DNA of 64,000 bases from DATFVA01 sp963711455 (GCA_963711455.1 CAVQEH010000004.1:558001-622000), one strand, 5' to 3'; shown: positions 16,494 through 25,580, numbered from the stretch's first letter. The notes: a model not told the origin generated them from the letters alone. Made by a program: numbers and translations.

Positions 16494-16964
16494 ATGGATG
16501 AACCTGATTCCTGGACCAAACGCCTTATACATGGTTGGGACTACCTCCGGATTGTATTTACAATACATTGGTTTGGATTTCTATATTATACGTTTGTCGT
16601 GTTTTTTTCACCGATGAAAGAATTTACACGATTAGTCGGATCATCCGAACCTTCTCCGTCCGGCTTGGAGCTAATGTACTTTGTTGGAGGGTTACGTCTA
16701 TTTATTCAATTGGTGCTTGGTTATGCTATTGTGGTAAATGAAAAACATGTCCGGTACGCAACCATCGCTGGTATGATGGTGTTCGAAGGTGTGTTCTTCT
16801 GGCGATTCATCGCCCAAAGCGGATTTGGCGCTATCGATCGTTACTGGCCGCCTCTTATATTTTTGCTCGCCTATGCAGGGTGGCTGATAGTAACTTTGTT
16901 ACGAATTCGTAAAGATAGACCGAAAACAACTATTACAATGAATATTGGTACATCCTCAAAATGA
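16494..16964 (+). CDS. Small polytopic membrane protein
   Basis: 156 residues from ATG 16494 (GGAG six bases upstream; ATG 16491 is the alternative). Four hydrophobic segments: around 'IVFTIHWFGFLYYTFVVFF', 'GGLRLFIQLVLGYAIVV', 'YATIAGMMVFEGVFFWRFI' and 'WPPLIFLLAYAGWLIVTLL'. The N-terminal 'DSWTKRLIHGWDYLR' is cytoplasmic-like. No family recognised. It lies 125 bases after the FAD oxidase gene on the same strand, the largest gap in the run, so it may have its own promoter. Confidence 0.6.
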   Translation: MDEPDSWTKRLIHGWDYLRIVFTIHWFGFLYYTFVVFFSPMKEFTRLVGSSEPSPSGLELMYFVGGLRLFIQLVLGYAIVVNEKHVRYATIAGMMVFEGVFFWRFIAQSGFGAIDRYWPPLIFLLAYAGWLIVTLLRIRKDRPKTTITMNIGTSSK

Positions 16965-17043
16965 ATTCATTGCAGGCTATTAAAAAATATCAATCGAAAC
17001 TTCAAACAAGAAGGATGGATTTATATTCGAAAGGAAACAGAGA

Positions 17044-17760
17044 ATGAAAAGAATTGGATATATTACTTCTTTATCAGTATTTCTGATTATTGTTTTAATA
17101 ACAGGCTGCACACATTACCCGGCAATCAAAGAACCATATGCTCAGAAGTTTGATAGTACTGTATATTCAGAAAATCTGCGTGATAGTCTGAAGGAAGGAA
17201 AATTAACAGCCGGTATGCCTTACTTTGTTGTTAGTCAGTTATTCAGCGACTGGACCGGAGGTTTACAGGAATTAAAAATCCCTGTTGCAAGTCCTGGCAG
17301 TAAGCAGCGACTCGAGGAAACAGAAGGATGGGGGAGGAAGTATGTTGATCCCAATATAAAATTTTTTCTTGACGAATACGATACTCCCAAAGGAAAACTT
17401 TATGTGTGGTACACCAGACCTGACTTTTATACAATGGATGTTTCAGCACAAGATACTCTCTGCGTCTTTTATGAAGATACTGTAATGTGTTCACCAATCA
17501 GTTACTTAAATAATTCTACGGTTTTAACTTCAAAGGATTCTTTCCCGCAAATTCCTGTCCATACCGGTTTATATGCCGAGATAAGATACAAAGAGCATCA
17601 GTGGCGTAAAGTTTCCTATTGGTACAGCATCGAGCTTTTAAGCAACGAGAAAAGCTTTAAGCTTGATGATACCGGTTATGATCTATACCCAATTGAGTTG
17701 CTGGAATTTGATAACGAACCTGTAACATCATTTAAATGGAGGGAAATAAATGAAAATTGA
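17044..17760 (+). CDS. Lipoprotein of unknown function
   Basis: 238 residues with a lipoprotein signal: 'MKRIGYITSLSVFLIIVLIT' then GCTHYP, Cys at about residue 22. The rest is soluble, with 'GMPYFVVSQLFSDW' near residue 60 (reminiscent of SmpA/BamE-like 'G.....V...LG' segments, but not enough to assign) and Trp-rich C-terminal strands. Its stop overlaps the metallophosphoesterase start by 11 bases, so the two are translated together. It is likely a membrane-attached partner in the ceramidase-like locus. Confidence 0.6.
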   Translation: MKRIGYITSLSVFLIIVLITGCTHYPAIKEPYAQKFDSTVYSENLRDSLKEGKLTAGMPYFVVSQLFSDWTGGLQELKIPVASPGSKQRLEETEGWGRKYVDPNIKFFLDEYDTPKGKLYVWYTRPDFYTMDVSAQDTLCVFYEDTVMCSPISYLNNSTVLTSKDSFPQIPVHTGLYAEIRYKEHQWRKVSYWYSIELLSNEKSFKLDDTGYDLYPIELLEFDNEPVTSFKWREINEN

Positions 17761-18676
17761 AAAAAATTTTATTAAAGGAAATCAAAAAATTAAAATTATC
17801 TCAAATGGCGGACAGCCCTACGCAATTCCCCAGGATTGGCAGCCGGTGTTAAACAAATGCGATATACTTGTAATTATTCCTGATATGCACATGTACGTTT
17901 ATAATTCCCACCTCGATAATTTTAAATACGGTGCAACTGCTATGATAAATTTACTTGATCATCTGGGCACTCTTAAAGATGAAATGTCGCTCGATGATCA
18001 GACTCTGCGCGTATACCAGATTGGAGATTTATATGAACAGCGTTTTCCCGGTCTGCACAGCGCTAATGCAACTGCAATTGAAATCCGGATGTCGCATCCC
18101 AATTATGACCGCATAATTAATATGATGAATGGACTTAGAACACACTCACTTTACGGCAACCACGATTTTGAGCTGCGCCATTTTCCCGGTTTCCGTTTTG
18201 CGGCAATTGAAGGCAAGGTATATATTGAGCATGGGTTCACTCCCGATAGCTGGAAGGATTTTTCAAATCCAAATGCTTCTCTGTGGGAAGTGGGACAATT
18301 TTTGTTTCTTACCATCAGGGAGATAAATGATTTTTTTGCAAACCTGCTTGTCTCGGCAAATGCTATTCAAAAAGATGAGCTTTATTCGTGGGGAATAAAA
18401 TCAGGAGAAAATCCAGACTATGTTTATCCTTCCGAGGCAGATTATCTTAAGAATTACGGACATATCCTGAACTATTATACAGATCGTTTACAAAAAAATC
18501 CTGAAAATAAAGACACCAGGCTTTGCGTGATAGGGCATACTCATCATCCTTATTTCAAAACAGATGTGAATAACGGCAAACATATTTTTGTTGATTCGGG
18601 AGCCTGGACATCAGGACGTTCCGATTTCACCGTGATCACAAATGAAGAAGTTGCGATATGCTGTTATGAAAGATAA
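17750..18676 (+). CDS. Calcineurin-like metallophosphoesterase
   Basis: 308 residues with the binuclear-metal phosphoesterase motifs in order: 'PDMHMYV' (Asp45, His47; canonical is GDxHG), 'IGDLYEQ' (Asp93), 'YGNHDFE' (Asn137, His138), 'EHGF' (His161) and 'IGHTHHP' (262-267), then 'VDSGAW'. Glu96 stands where many members have Asp. No signal peptide, so it is cytoplasmic. Substrate unknown. It ends the ceramidase-like run; start ATG 17750 behind GGAGGG. In this setting a phospholipid or nucleotide-activated headgroup substrate is possible but unproven. Confidence 0.85.
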   Translation: MKIEKNFIKGNQKIKIISNGGQPYAIPQDWQPVLNKCDILVIIPDMHMYVYNSHLDNFKYGATAMINLLDHLGTLKDEMSLDDQTLRVYQIGDLYEQRFPGLHSANATAIEIRMSHPNYDRIINMMNGLRTHSLYGNHDFELRHFPGFRFAAIEGKVYIEHGFTPDSWKDFSNPNASLWEVGQFLFLTIREINDFFANLLVSANAIQKDELYSWGIKSGENPDYVYPSEADYLKNYGHILNYYTDRLQKNPENKDTRLCVIGHTHHPYFKTDVNNGKHIFVDSGAWTSGRSDFTVITNEEVAICCYER

Positions 18677-18703
18677 GGGATGGGGAACGAAAACAGGGGG
18701 GAA

Positions 18704-18727
18704 GTTCAGGTTCAAGTTTAAGTTCAA
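18704..18727 (+). repeat. Short tandem hexamer repeat (GTTCAA-type)
   Basis: Four head-to-tail hexamers in the 3' flank of the phosphoesterase gene: GTTCAG, GTTCAA, GTTTAA, GTTCAA. Such units expand and shrink by slippage. No coding or regulatory role is evident. Confidence 0.5.
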
Positions 18728-18776
18728 GAACCCGAAGAATCTTATTAAGACTGTGCTAATACATTATTTTATTACT

Positions 18777-21080
18777 CTATTTCCAATCTTCGTAATCAAC
18801 TTCGCAAAGTGTGGAATGTAAATCATTAAATATTATTTCTTCAGGTTCCATAGGAACATTCGGGATTGTAAATTCAGTAATATGTCCTGTTACTTTTATT
18901 TTAAGCCGTGCTAATTTGTCATCATCAAATTTTAATAATAATATTGTATATATCTTAAAATTGTCCGGAACGTTTTCCTGTTTTATCCTGCACGTAATAT
19001 TATATTTCCCTTCAGGCGTTTTTTCTGTTTTATATGAAAAAGTGTATTCGGGTATTTTCGTTCCATATATCCACTCGTTGAAAAACCAGCTCATATCTTC
19101 ATTGCAGTATTTATCGCATATTTTTTTAAAATCTTCTGTTGATGCATCTTTATTATAATAAGCCATATAAAATTCATGTAATAATGATTTGAACTTATCC
19201 TCATTCATTGTTTTTACATCAAGCAGCATGTTCCTCAGCATATGTAAAACCCACGCCCCTTTTTTATAGATAATAAGATCATAATCTCCCTCTGTTTCAC
19301 TGCTTTGAGTTCTGTAACCAAGCCAGACAGGACCTGCTTCCTGACCGGAACCTATTAAATATTTTCGGTTGCTCAATATCTGATCTTTCCATTTATCAAG
19401 TATTCTGAAAAAATCTTCATTGTCTTTAAGAAGAGTCTGAACAAACCACAGCCCTGAATATTCAGCAAAAGCTTCGCTCAACCATTGATCGTGATAAGTT
19501 TTGAAACCGACCCCGATTCCCCACCACTGATGTGCAATTTCGTGAGCCCTGAATATCATACCTTCAACATCATCATCCAGTCCATTGTAAGTAACCCACG
19601 AGAGATGTACCAGTCCCGGAAAAGCTTCTCCGTGGAAATATGGAATCGGAGTGGCATAAATATGTTTCGGGGATATTTTTCCATACAAATTTTCATACAG
19701 CCTGCAGCAGTTAATAACTTCTTCCCCGATTTGTTCTTCCATATCGTCCTTAAGTAAAATTCCCTGCGGTGCAAAATAATTTCTCAATTCGGTTTTTCCC
19801 GTTCTGTTTACATAAACTGTAACTTCAGGCAGGCTGTCCTTTTTTTCATTGTATTCATCAAAAAGACCAAGGTTGAATGATGCGTTTATTGAAGGCTCTC
19901 CGCACTTCCACACTTCTGTTGCTATATCATCAGAATCTTTTTCTGATATTTTTTCACCCGATGCAGCAAATTGATATTCAGCAGGATAATGAAAAGTTAA
20001 ATTGTATTCTTTCTTCTGCCCATAGCCGGTACGCGGATACCAGAAATCTGCAGATTTAAGAGATATCCAGTTAAGATCATCTCTCTTCAATAAATTACCA
20101 TGATAAAAAATTTTCAAACTATACTGATTATCTTTTGTAAATGCTTCATTTCCACAAATCCATAATTCATCGTTGTCGTCACCTCTGAAGAATTCACTTT
20201 TCCTGTTATCAATTAAAACAGAATCTACGTCGAGCTCCCTATACAAGTAAAAATGAATCCATCGTTCTTTATCAATAACAGGAATAAAATTTATATCTGT
20301 AGAAGCGGAGAAATCGAGATCATTTTCAATTGAAGAATTAATATTGTATCGGGTTACATTATACCTTTCCTTTATATTAAAATTGGAATATGCATTTTTA
20401 CCGGATGCAGGAAATTGATTTATAATTTCCCATTCGCGATGGAAAAAACCGGGAGTAAGTTTTTCCAACAGAACCTCCTCTTTTTTTAAGGGATCGATGC
20501 AGAAAAACATTGAATTAAAATGTGCATAAAAAGTTCCGTTGATTTCATTTTCCAGGAATGTGTACATCAAATCTGTATCGAAATACTCCCTGCCTTCATC
20601 ATCCAGGTAACCAATAGATTTACGGATTTGATTATCGGCAGCTTTGCTTCCCTCCGCGGGGTTAAAAGTAAGCTTACTTTCTAGTTCATTTAACGTCGAA
20701 TCTGCAAATATCAAAAAGAGGAAGTCAAAATTTTCATTCAATTCGTTTTTTTCATAGAACCGGTTGAGCTGTTCCTTTTCAACTTCGGAAGGAGGAGTGT
20801 AATGAAAGCTTCCGCTACCCATAAATATAGCTGCGCATACTTTTCCGTTTACAGAAGTGCAGAGATTAAGTGTACCGCTCTCCAATTCAAAAACTGCCAC
20901 ATCCCGTTTGATTGTTAACCCTGAAACAGATGCTGATTTCAATGGATCAGTTTTCATGTTTAGTAATTGATTGTAAACCTCTTTGTAGGAAATTTCTTTT
21001 CCCCCTGAGTAGACTTTTTCATTGATAAAAATGAGGTTTAATATAATCAACACAATAAAAGATAATTTTGAATGGCTCAT
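18777..21080 (-). CDS. Secreted M1-family metallopeptidase
   Basis: 767 residues with a signal peptide (about 1-25, ending KVYS). The zinc site is HEIAH at 513-517, with the third ligand Glu536 in 'QWLSEAFAEY': HExxH-x18-E as in M1 aminopeptidases. Upstream, 'GEAFPGLVHLSW' takes the place of the usual GxMEN exopeptidase loop, so strict aminopeptidase activity is less certain. The roughly 330-residue N-terminal part (beta-rich) has no recognised family. No sorting domain is seen, so it is probably periplasmic. It is convergent with the ceramidase-like run. Confidence 0.9.
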   Translation of the reverse strand: MSHSKLSFIVLIILNLIFINEKVYSGGKEISYKEVYNQLLNMKTDPLKSASVSGLTIKRDVAVFELESGTLNLCTSVNGKVCAAIFMGSGSFHYTPPSEVEKEQLNRFYEKNELNENFDFLFLIFADSTLNELESKLTFNPAEGSKAADNQIRKSIGYLDDEGREYFDTDLMYTFLENEINGTFYAHFNSMFFCIDPLKKEEVLLEKLTPGFFHREWEIINQFPASGKNAYSNFNIKERYNVTRYNINSSIENDLDFSASTDINFIPVIDKERWIHFYLYRELDVDSVLIDNRKSEFFRGDDNDELWICGNEAFTKDNQYSLKIFYHGNLLKRDDLNWISLKSADFWYPRTGYGQKKEYNLTFHYPAEYQFAASGEKISEKDSDDIATEVWKCGEPSINASFNLGLFDEYNEKKDSLPEVTVYVNRTGKTELRNYFAPQGILLKDDMEEQIGEEVINCCRLYENLYGKISPKHIYATPIPYFHGEAFPGLVHLSWVTYNGLDDDVEGMIFRAHEIAHQWWGIGVGFKTYHDQWLSEAFAEYSGLWFVQTLLKDNEDFFRILDKWKDQILSNRKYLIGSGQEAGPVWLGYRTQSSETEGDYDLIIYKKGAWVLHMLRNMLLDVKTMNEDKFKSLLHEFYMAYYNKDASTEDFKKICDKYCNEDMSWFFNEWIYGTKIPEYTFSYKTEKTPEGKYNITCRIKQENVPDNFKIYTILLLKFDDDKLARLKIKVTGHITEFTIPNVPMEPEEIIFNDLHSTLCEVDYEDWK

Positions 21081-21564
21081 AATAATAATCCCTTTTAAGG
21101 AGTTATTGGATTTTTATTTGATGAATAAAGCATATTTCAACGTCGATTCAGATTTCTCTGCAATTTGAAACGAAATTTATCATCTCTAAAATATTTTGAT
21201 CATAGATGGAAATAGTTCCCAAAACATTCTCCTGTATATCCTAAATTCCCTGATATCGATTCAACTTAGTAATATCCCCAACTATCTGAGTATAATTTTA
21301 AAACGAAATTAGAGGAATTAATTTATAGAGTCAATAAAAATTGGCTAATGAGTTAAGTAAAAATATTAGAATTTATTTAGTACTCGCTCTCAAAAGATTT
21401 TTTAATTAATGTGATTACTCAAGTTGACCGCTTATAATTGTAAACCGTTAAAACGGTTTGAAATCTATACTTTTTTCTTATTAACCCACGGATTAATCCG
21501 TGGGTTAATGAAATGAGAAACTAATTTTTTTAACCGTTTCAACGGTTTTTAAGTAAATAATTTT
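21081..21564. other. Intergenic region with composite palindrome
   Basis: 484 bases between the M1 peptidase gene start and the end of the flavoprotein reductase gene, both on the minus strand. The half next to the peptidase (21081-21416) is AT-rich with no recognised feature and must hold the peptidase promoter. The other half is the palindromic element listed at 21417-21583. Confidence 0.5.
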
Positions 21565-21583
21565 TTAGGCGGTCAACTTGAGT
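21417..21583. repeat. Composite palindromic element with 15-base terminal inverted repeats
   Basis: Terminal arms ACTCAAGTTGACCGC (21417-21431) and its exact complement (21569-21583) enclose three further perfect palindromes. One at 21442-21459 has arms AAACCGTT/AACGGTTT. A central one at 21480-21509 has 14-base arms beginning ATTAACCCACGG. One at 21532-21547 has arms AACCGTT/AACGGTT and is nearly a copy of the first. The right terminal arm encodes the last five residues of the flavoprotein reductase. This fits a non-autonomous MITE or REP-cluster element; it may also terminate the pentose phosphate operon. Confidence 0.65.
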
Positions 21584-22965
21584 TGATTAAAAAGATTATT
21601 CAGCGATTCCGAAAGTGTGGGGTGAGTAAATATTCCTTCCTTCAAGTCTGTGAATTTTAAGTTTCCCATCATTGCTATCTGTATCATCGATGCGATTTCT
21701 CCGCCCTCAATTCCGAGTACTGCACAGCCAAGAATTTTTCCCGAATCTGCACTAACAATTGCTTTCATAAATCCCCGGGTTTCGCCGACTTCAATTGCCC
21801 TTGCAACATAACTCATCGGCATTTTTGCAACTTTGTAATTAATACTTTTCTGCTTTGCTTCTCTTTCCGTAATACCAACTCTTCCAAGTTGGGGATCGAT
21901 AAAAACTGTGTACGGAACTAAACGATTCCTGAATGTGTGGGTTTTCTTTCCGAAGAGATTATCCCTTATAACCCGGTAATCATCGTAAGAAATATGAGTG
22001 AAAGCCGGACCGCCTTTAACATCGCCGATTGCATAAATATCTTTTACACTTGTTTCAAGTTTATTATTTACTTTTATATAACCTTTGTCATCCGTTTTTA
22101 TTCCTGCCGCTTTTAAATCCAGCGATTCAGTATTAGGTTTTCTTCCAACAGCAACCAGTAAATGAGAACCGGTTAAAAATTCCTCTTTACCATCTGAAAT
22201 TAATCTGAGTTTAATATTGTGATCTTCAGTTTTTATTATTTCCGAAACAGAAGTATTATGTATGATATTCACCTGATCATTTCGAAGAATACTTTCAACC
22301 TCTTCTGAAATATCTTCATCTTCCCGTGACAAAATGTGTGTACCTCTTTCAACTATCGTAACTTCACTGCCGAACCTCCTGAACATCTGACCAAACTCAA
22401 GTCCGATATACCCGCCGCCTAAAACTATAAGATGTTTTGGGATTTCTTCAAGCTCCATTATTGAAGTGGATGTGAGATAATTAACCGAGTCAATCCCTTT
22501 TATAGGAGGAATAAAAGGATGCCCGCCGGTGTTGATAAAAATCTTATCCGCTTTTACTGTTTTTGTCTTTCCATCTTTTAAATTGATTTGAAGAATTTTT
22601 TTAGCAACAAATTTTGCTTCTCCTCTTATCAGACTCAGGTTCTGAGTCTCTTCAATTCCTTTCTCACCGCCTTCCCTGAATGATTTTACTATTTCTCCTT
22701 TCCTATTAATTATTTCCTTTAAATTAATTTCAGCTTTTGAATGATGGATGCCATATACTCCCGCTTTTTCAGTTAAGCCGATAACTTCAGAGCTTGCCGC
22801 CATAGTTTTTGAAGGTGTGCATCCATAATTTATACAGCATCCTCCGACTTTATCTCTTTCAACTATTGCAGTTTTCAATCCGTGATTTGCCAAAGCCTTG
22901 CCAAGCGGGTTGCCTCCCTGTCCCGAACCGATTATAATTGCATCGTAATATTCTGCATCCGACAT
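21565..22965 (-). CDS. Class I pyridine nucleotide-disulfide oxidoreductase (Lpd/MerA-like)
   Basis: 466 residues. FAD motif 'AIIIGSGQGGNPLGKAL'; redox-active disulfide 'GGCCINYGCTPSKT' with Cys44 and Cys49; NAD(P) motif 'LIVLGGGYIGLEFGQMF'; second FAD motif 'IYAIGDVKGG'; C-terminal 'HPTLSE' of lipoamide dehydrogenase/mercuric reductase-type enzymes. The substrate is uncertain: there is no adjacent 2-oxoacid dehydrogenase, and the gene follows zwf by 12 bases, so an NADPH-linked disulfide or metal reductase is plausible. The last residues (LKLTA) are encoded inside a palindromic element, suggesting the C-terminus was altered by an insertion. Confidence 0.9.
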   Translation of the reverse strand: MSDAEYYDAIIIGSGQGGNPLGKALANHGLKTAIVERDKVGGCCINYGCTPSKTMAASSEVIGLTEKAGVYGIHHSKAEINLKEIINRKGEIVKSFREGGEKGIEETQNLSLIRGEAKFVAKKILQINLKDGKTKTVKADKIFINTGGHPFIPPIKGIDSVNYLTSTSIMELEEIPKHLIVLGGGYIGLEFGQMFRRFGSEVTIVERGTHILSREDEDISEEVESILRNDQVNIIHNTSVSEIIKTEDHNIKLRLISDGKEEFLTGSHLLVAVGRKPNTESLDLKAAGIKTDDKGYIKVNNKLETSVKDIYAIGDVKGGPAFTHISYDDYRVIRDNLFGKKTHTFRNRLVPYTVFIDPQLGRVGITEREAKQKSINYKVAKMPMSYVARAIEVGETRGFMKAIVSADSGKILGCAVLGIEGGEIASMIQIAMMGNLKFTDLKEGIFTHPTLSESLNNLFNQLKLTA

Positions 22966-22977
22966 ATATTTCTCCTG

Positions 22978-24528
22978 TTATTCAATCAACCACTGACGAT
23001 TATTTTTCTTAATTAATTGATCCGCCGCTTTCGGTCCCCAGCTTCCAGCTTTATAATTCGGAAAGTCAAGCCAGGGATCAGATTCCCATTTTTTAATTAT
23101 CGGATCAACAATCTGCCATGATTTATAAATCCATTCGGCGTGCGGGAATAAAGTCTGGTCTCCCTGCATAGCATCACGGATAAGCCACTGGTATGAACTT
23201 GGCGTCTCTTTAATTCCGAATGCCTTATCGTATCTGAAATTCAAATTTACAGGACGAAGGTTTAGTTCCGCACCGGGCTGTTTCGCAGTGAAGGTATAAA
23301 TAATTCCTTCATTCGGCTGAAGCCTGAATGTTAAAAGGTTATGCTTTTTTTCTTCTTCAACATTTATAGGAAACATTAAATGCGGAGTGGGCTTAAATCT
23401 TATAGTAATTTCAGAAATTTTTTCTTTCATTCTTTTTCCCGTACGCAAATAAACCGGAACTCCCGCCCATCGCCAGTTATCAAGAGTTAGTCTTATAGCT
23501 GCATAAGTAGGAGCCATAGATTTCTTTGCAACATTTTTTTCATCGCGATAAGAGTCAACCTGTTTTCCATGAACTTTACCGGAATCATATTGTCCAAGCA
23601 CAACATCTTCTTCAATATTAATTTTACAGATTGAGTTCATAACTTTTAAAGTTTCGCTTCTCAGGGATTCACCATCATAATTCACAGGAGGATCAATCGC
23701 AGTCATACATAAAAGTTCAAAAAGATGATTCTGAATCATATCTCTTATCACTCCTGTTTTTTCATAGAAGCTGGCGCGCGAACCGATTCCTATATCTTCG
23801 GCAACTGTTATCTGGATATTATCAATATAGTTCCTGTTCCATATCGGTTCAAAGCCCGGATTGGCAAACCGGAATACAACCATATTCTGAACAGTTTCTT
23901 TCCCAAGGAAATGATCTATTCTGAAGATCTGATTTTCTTCGAATACTTTATGAATTTCCTTATCAAGCTCACGTGCGGATTTTTCATCAGTTCCAAAAGG
24001 TTTTTCAATTATAACTCTTCGCCATCCTTTATTGCTTTTTGCAAGACCGGATTCATCAAGCTTTTTAACAATAGTTGAATAGAATGAAGGAGCAGTTGAA
24101 AGGTGAAAAAGAATATTATCAGGTATGTTAAGCTTTTTCTGAAGCTCTTCGATTTTCTTTTTTAATTTTCCATAAGACTTCGAAGGATCATCATTGAAAT
24201 TACCCGAGACGTAGAAAAGATTTCGTGCGAACTCATTCCATTGATCTTCCCCGCAAATGCTGTCCTTTTTAACCGCATCAAACATTTCTTTTCTGAAATG
24301 ATCATCTGAAAATTCTGTACGTGAAAATCCAATTACGGCACATTGCTCAGGCATAAGTTTGTGGCAATTAAGAGCAAACAAAGATGGAATTAATTCTTTA
24401 TGCGTTAAATCGCCGGACGCACCGAATATTACTACAATACAGGGGTCGGGAGGATTTCCTCTCAGCATTCCTTGCTGCTGAACTTCAATCATTTCATTAT
24501 TGTCATTTTCTTTATTACCGTTACTCAT
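22978..24528 (-). CDS. zwf: Glucose-6-phosphate 1-dehydrogenase
   Basis: 516 residues, full length. It oxidises glucose 6-phosphate to 6-phosphoglucono-lactone with NADP+ (first step of the oxidative pentose phosphate pathway). Coenzyme motif 'VIFGASGDLTHKELIPSLF' and substrate/catalytic motif 'RIDHFLGKETVQNM' are intact. A 30-residue N-terminal extension rich in Asn/Glu precedes the fold. It lies 3 bases after gnd in the same minus-strand operon, so both oxidative NADPH-forming steps are co-expressed. No separate lactonase gene is seen nearby. Confidence 0.97.
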   Translation of the reverse strand: MSNGNKENDNNEMIEVQQQGMLRGNPPDPCIVVIFGASGDLTHKELIPSLFALNCHKLMPEQCAVIGFSRTEFSDDHFRKEMFDAVKKDSICGEDQWNEFARNLFYVSGNFNDDPSKSYGKLKKKIEELQKKLNIPDNILFHLSTAPSFYSTIVKKLDESGLAKSNKGWRRVIIEKPFGTDEKSARELDKEIHKVFEENQIFRIDHFLGKETVQNMVVFRFANPGFEPIWNRNYIDNIQITVAEDIGIGSRASFYEKTGVIRDMIQNHLFELLCMTAIDPPVNYDGESLRSETLKVMNSICKINIEEDVVLGQYDSGKVHGKQVDSYRDEKNVAKKSMAPTYAAIRLTLDNWRWAGVPVYLRTGKRMKEKISEITIRFKPTPHLMFPINVEEEKKHNLLTFRLQPNEGIIYTFTAKQPGAELNLRPVNLNFRYDKAFGIKETPSSYQWLIRDAMQGDQTLFPHAEWIYKSWQIVDPIIKKWESDPWLDFPNYKAGSWGPKAADQLIKKNNRQWLIE

Positions 24529-24531
24529 TTT

Positions 24532-25434
24532 TTACTTTTCCTCCTTTATAGCATGTCCTCCAAACTGGTTTCTTAATGCGGCAATTACTTTTGCAGAAAA
24601 AGGATTGTTCTGTCTCGACTCAAACCTTTCATAAAGAGAAAGAGTTATAGCCGGAACAGGTATAGCATTCTGAATTGCATATTCCGAAGTCCATCTTGCA
24701 GTCCCCGAATCATCAACATAAGGAGCAATCTTTTCAAGAGAATTACCTTCCTCCTTAAATGCATCGGCAGCAAGCTCAAGCAGCCAGCTTCTGACAACAG
24801 CACCGTTATTCCATAGCCTTGCAACTTTTTCAAGATCAATATTAAATTCGGAACGAGCCATACATTCAAAAGATTCTCCTATTCCTTCAAGCATAACGTA
24901 CTCAAGTGCATTGTGAACCATTTTCACGAAGTGTCCTGCCCCGCTCTTTCCAAAGTGTGCATAACCATTCTCCGGAGCCAATGAAATAAGAATTGGTTCA
25001 ATTCTTTTAACAGCTTTTTCAGAACCTCCTACCATAATGTTATAACCGATTTTAAGTCCCCAGATTCCTCCGCTAACTCCTGCATCAACAAAATGAATAT
25101 TTTTCTTTTTACACTTTTCAGAATTTTTTATTGATTCAGTAAAATGTGAATTACCGCCGTCAATAATTAAATCATCCTTATCAAGCAAAGTAAGAAGCTT
25201 ATCAATTGTTTCTTCTGTGGGTTTTCCATGCGGAACCATTACCCAGACATTTCTTGGTTTATCAAGCTTTGATACAAGGTCTTCAATTGATTTCGAAGCA
25301 ATACCTCCATCTTCAACTGCTTTCTTTACAAAATCTTTATTTAAATCGAAAGCAACTATTTCATGTTTATCCTGCCTTAATCTTTTAAGCATGTTTCCGC
25401 CCATTTTCCCGAGTCCAATCAAACCAATTTTCAT
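24532..25434 (-). CDS. gnd: 6-phosphogluconate dehydrogenase, short form (GndA-type, decarboxylating)
   Basis: 300 residues, the short-form family (about 300 against 470 for the classical enzyme). Nucleotide motif 'IGLIGLGKMGGNML'; catalytic region 'DAGVSGGIWGLKIGYNIMVG'; substrate site 'KMVHNALEYVMLEGIGE' with the catalytic Lys. It converts 6-phosphogluconate to ribulose 5-phosphate and CO2. After the second strand comes 'AFDLNKD'; an acidic Asp at this point often favours NAD+ over NADP+, but that is inference. Located between the HAD hydrolase and zwf. Confidence 0.95.
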   Translation of the reverse strand: MKIGLIGLGKMGGNMLKRLRQDKHEIVAFDLNKDFVKKAVEDGGIASKSIEDLVSKLDKPRNVWVMVPHGKPTEETIDKLLTLLDKDDLIIDGGNSHFTESIKNSEKCKKKNIHFVDAGVSGGIWGLKIGYNIMVGGSEKAVKRIEPILISLAPENGYAHFGKSGAGHFVKMVHNALEYVMLEGIGESFECMARSEFNIDLEKVARLWNNGAVVRSWLLELAADAFKEEGNSLEKIAPYVDDSGTARWTSEYAIQNAIPVPAITLSLYERFESRQNNPFSAKVIAALRNQFGGHAIKEEK

Positions 25435-25488
25435 TTTATCTCCTTATTAGATTTCACTATTGTCAATACAAATTATTTATTAATTCTG

Positions 25489-25571
25489 TGTAGAGACGAG
25501 TTGGGGACTCGTCTCCTCTAAAAATGAGATGTGCCAACCTCCAGTTGGTAAACGACCATCTCATCTCTACA
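25489..25571. repeat. MITE-like nested inverted repeat
   Basis: An 83-base element between the gnd start and the HAD gene end. Outer arms TGTAGAGACGAG (25489-25500) and CTCATCTCTACA (25560-25571) pair with one mismatch. Inside are two more palindromes: AGACGAGT/ACTCGTCT, and a GAGATG...CATCTC pair enclosing CCAAC/GTTGG. Elements beginning TGTAGAGACG are frequent in Bacteroidota and cyanobacteria. It interrupts the otherwise tight operon and could form a strong RNA hairpin between two coding regions. Confidence 0.65.
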
Positions 25572-25580
25572 AAATAATTA

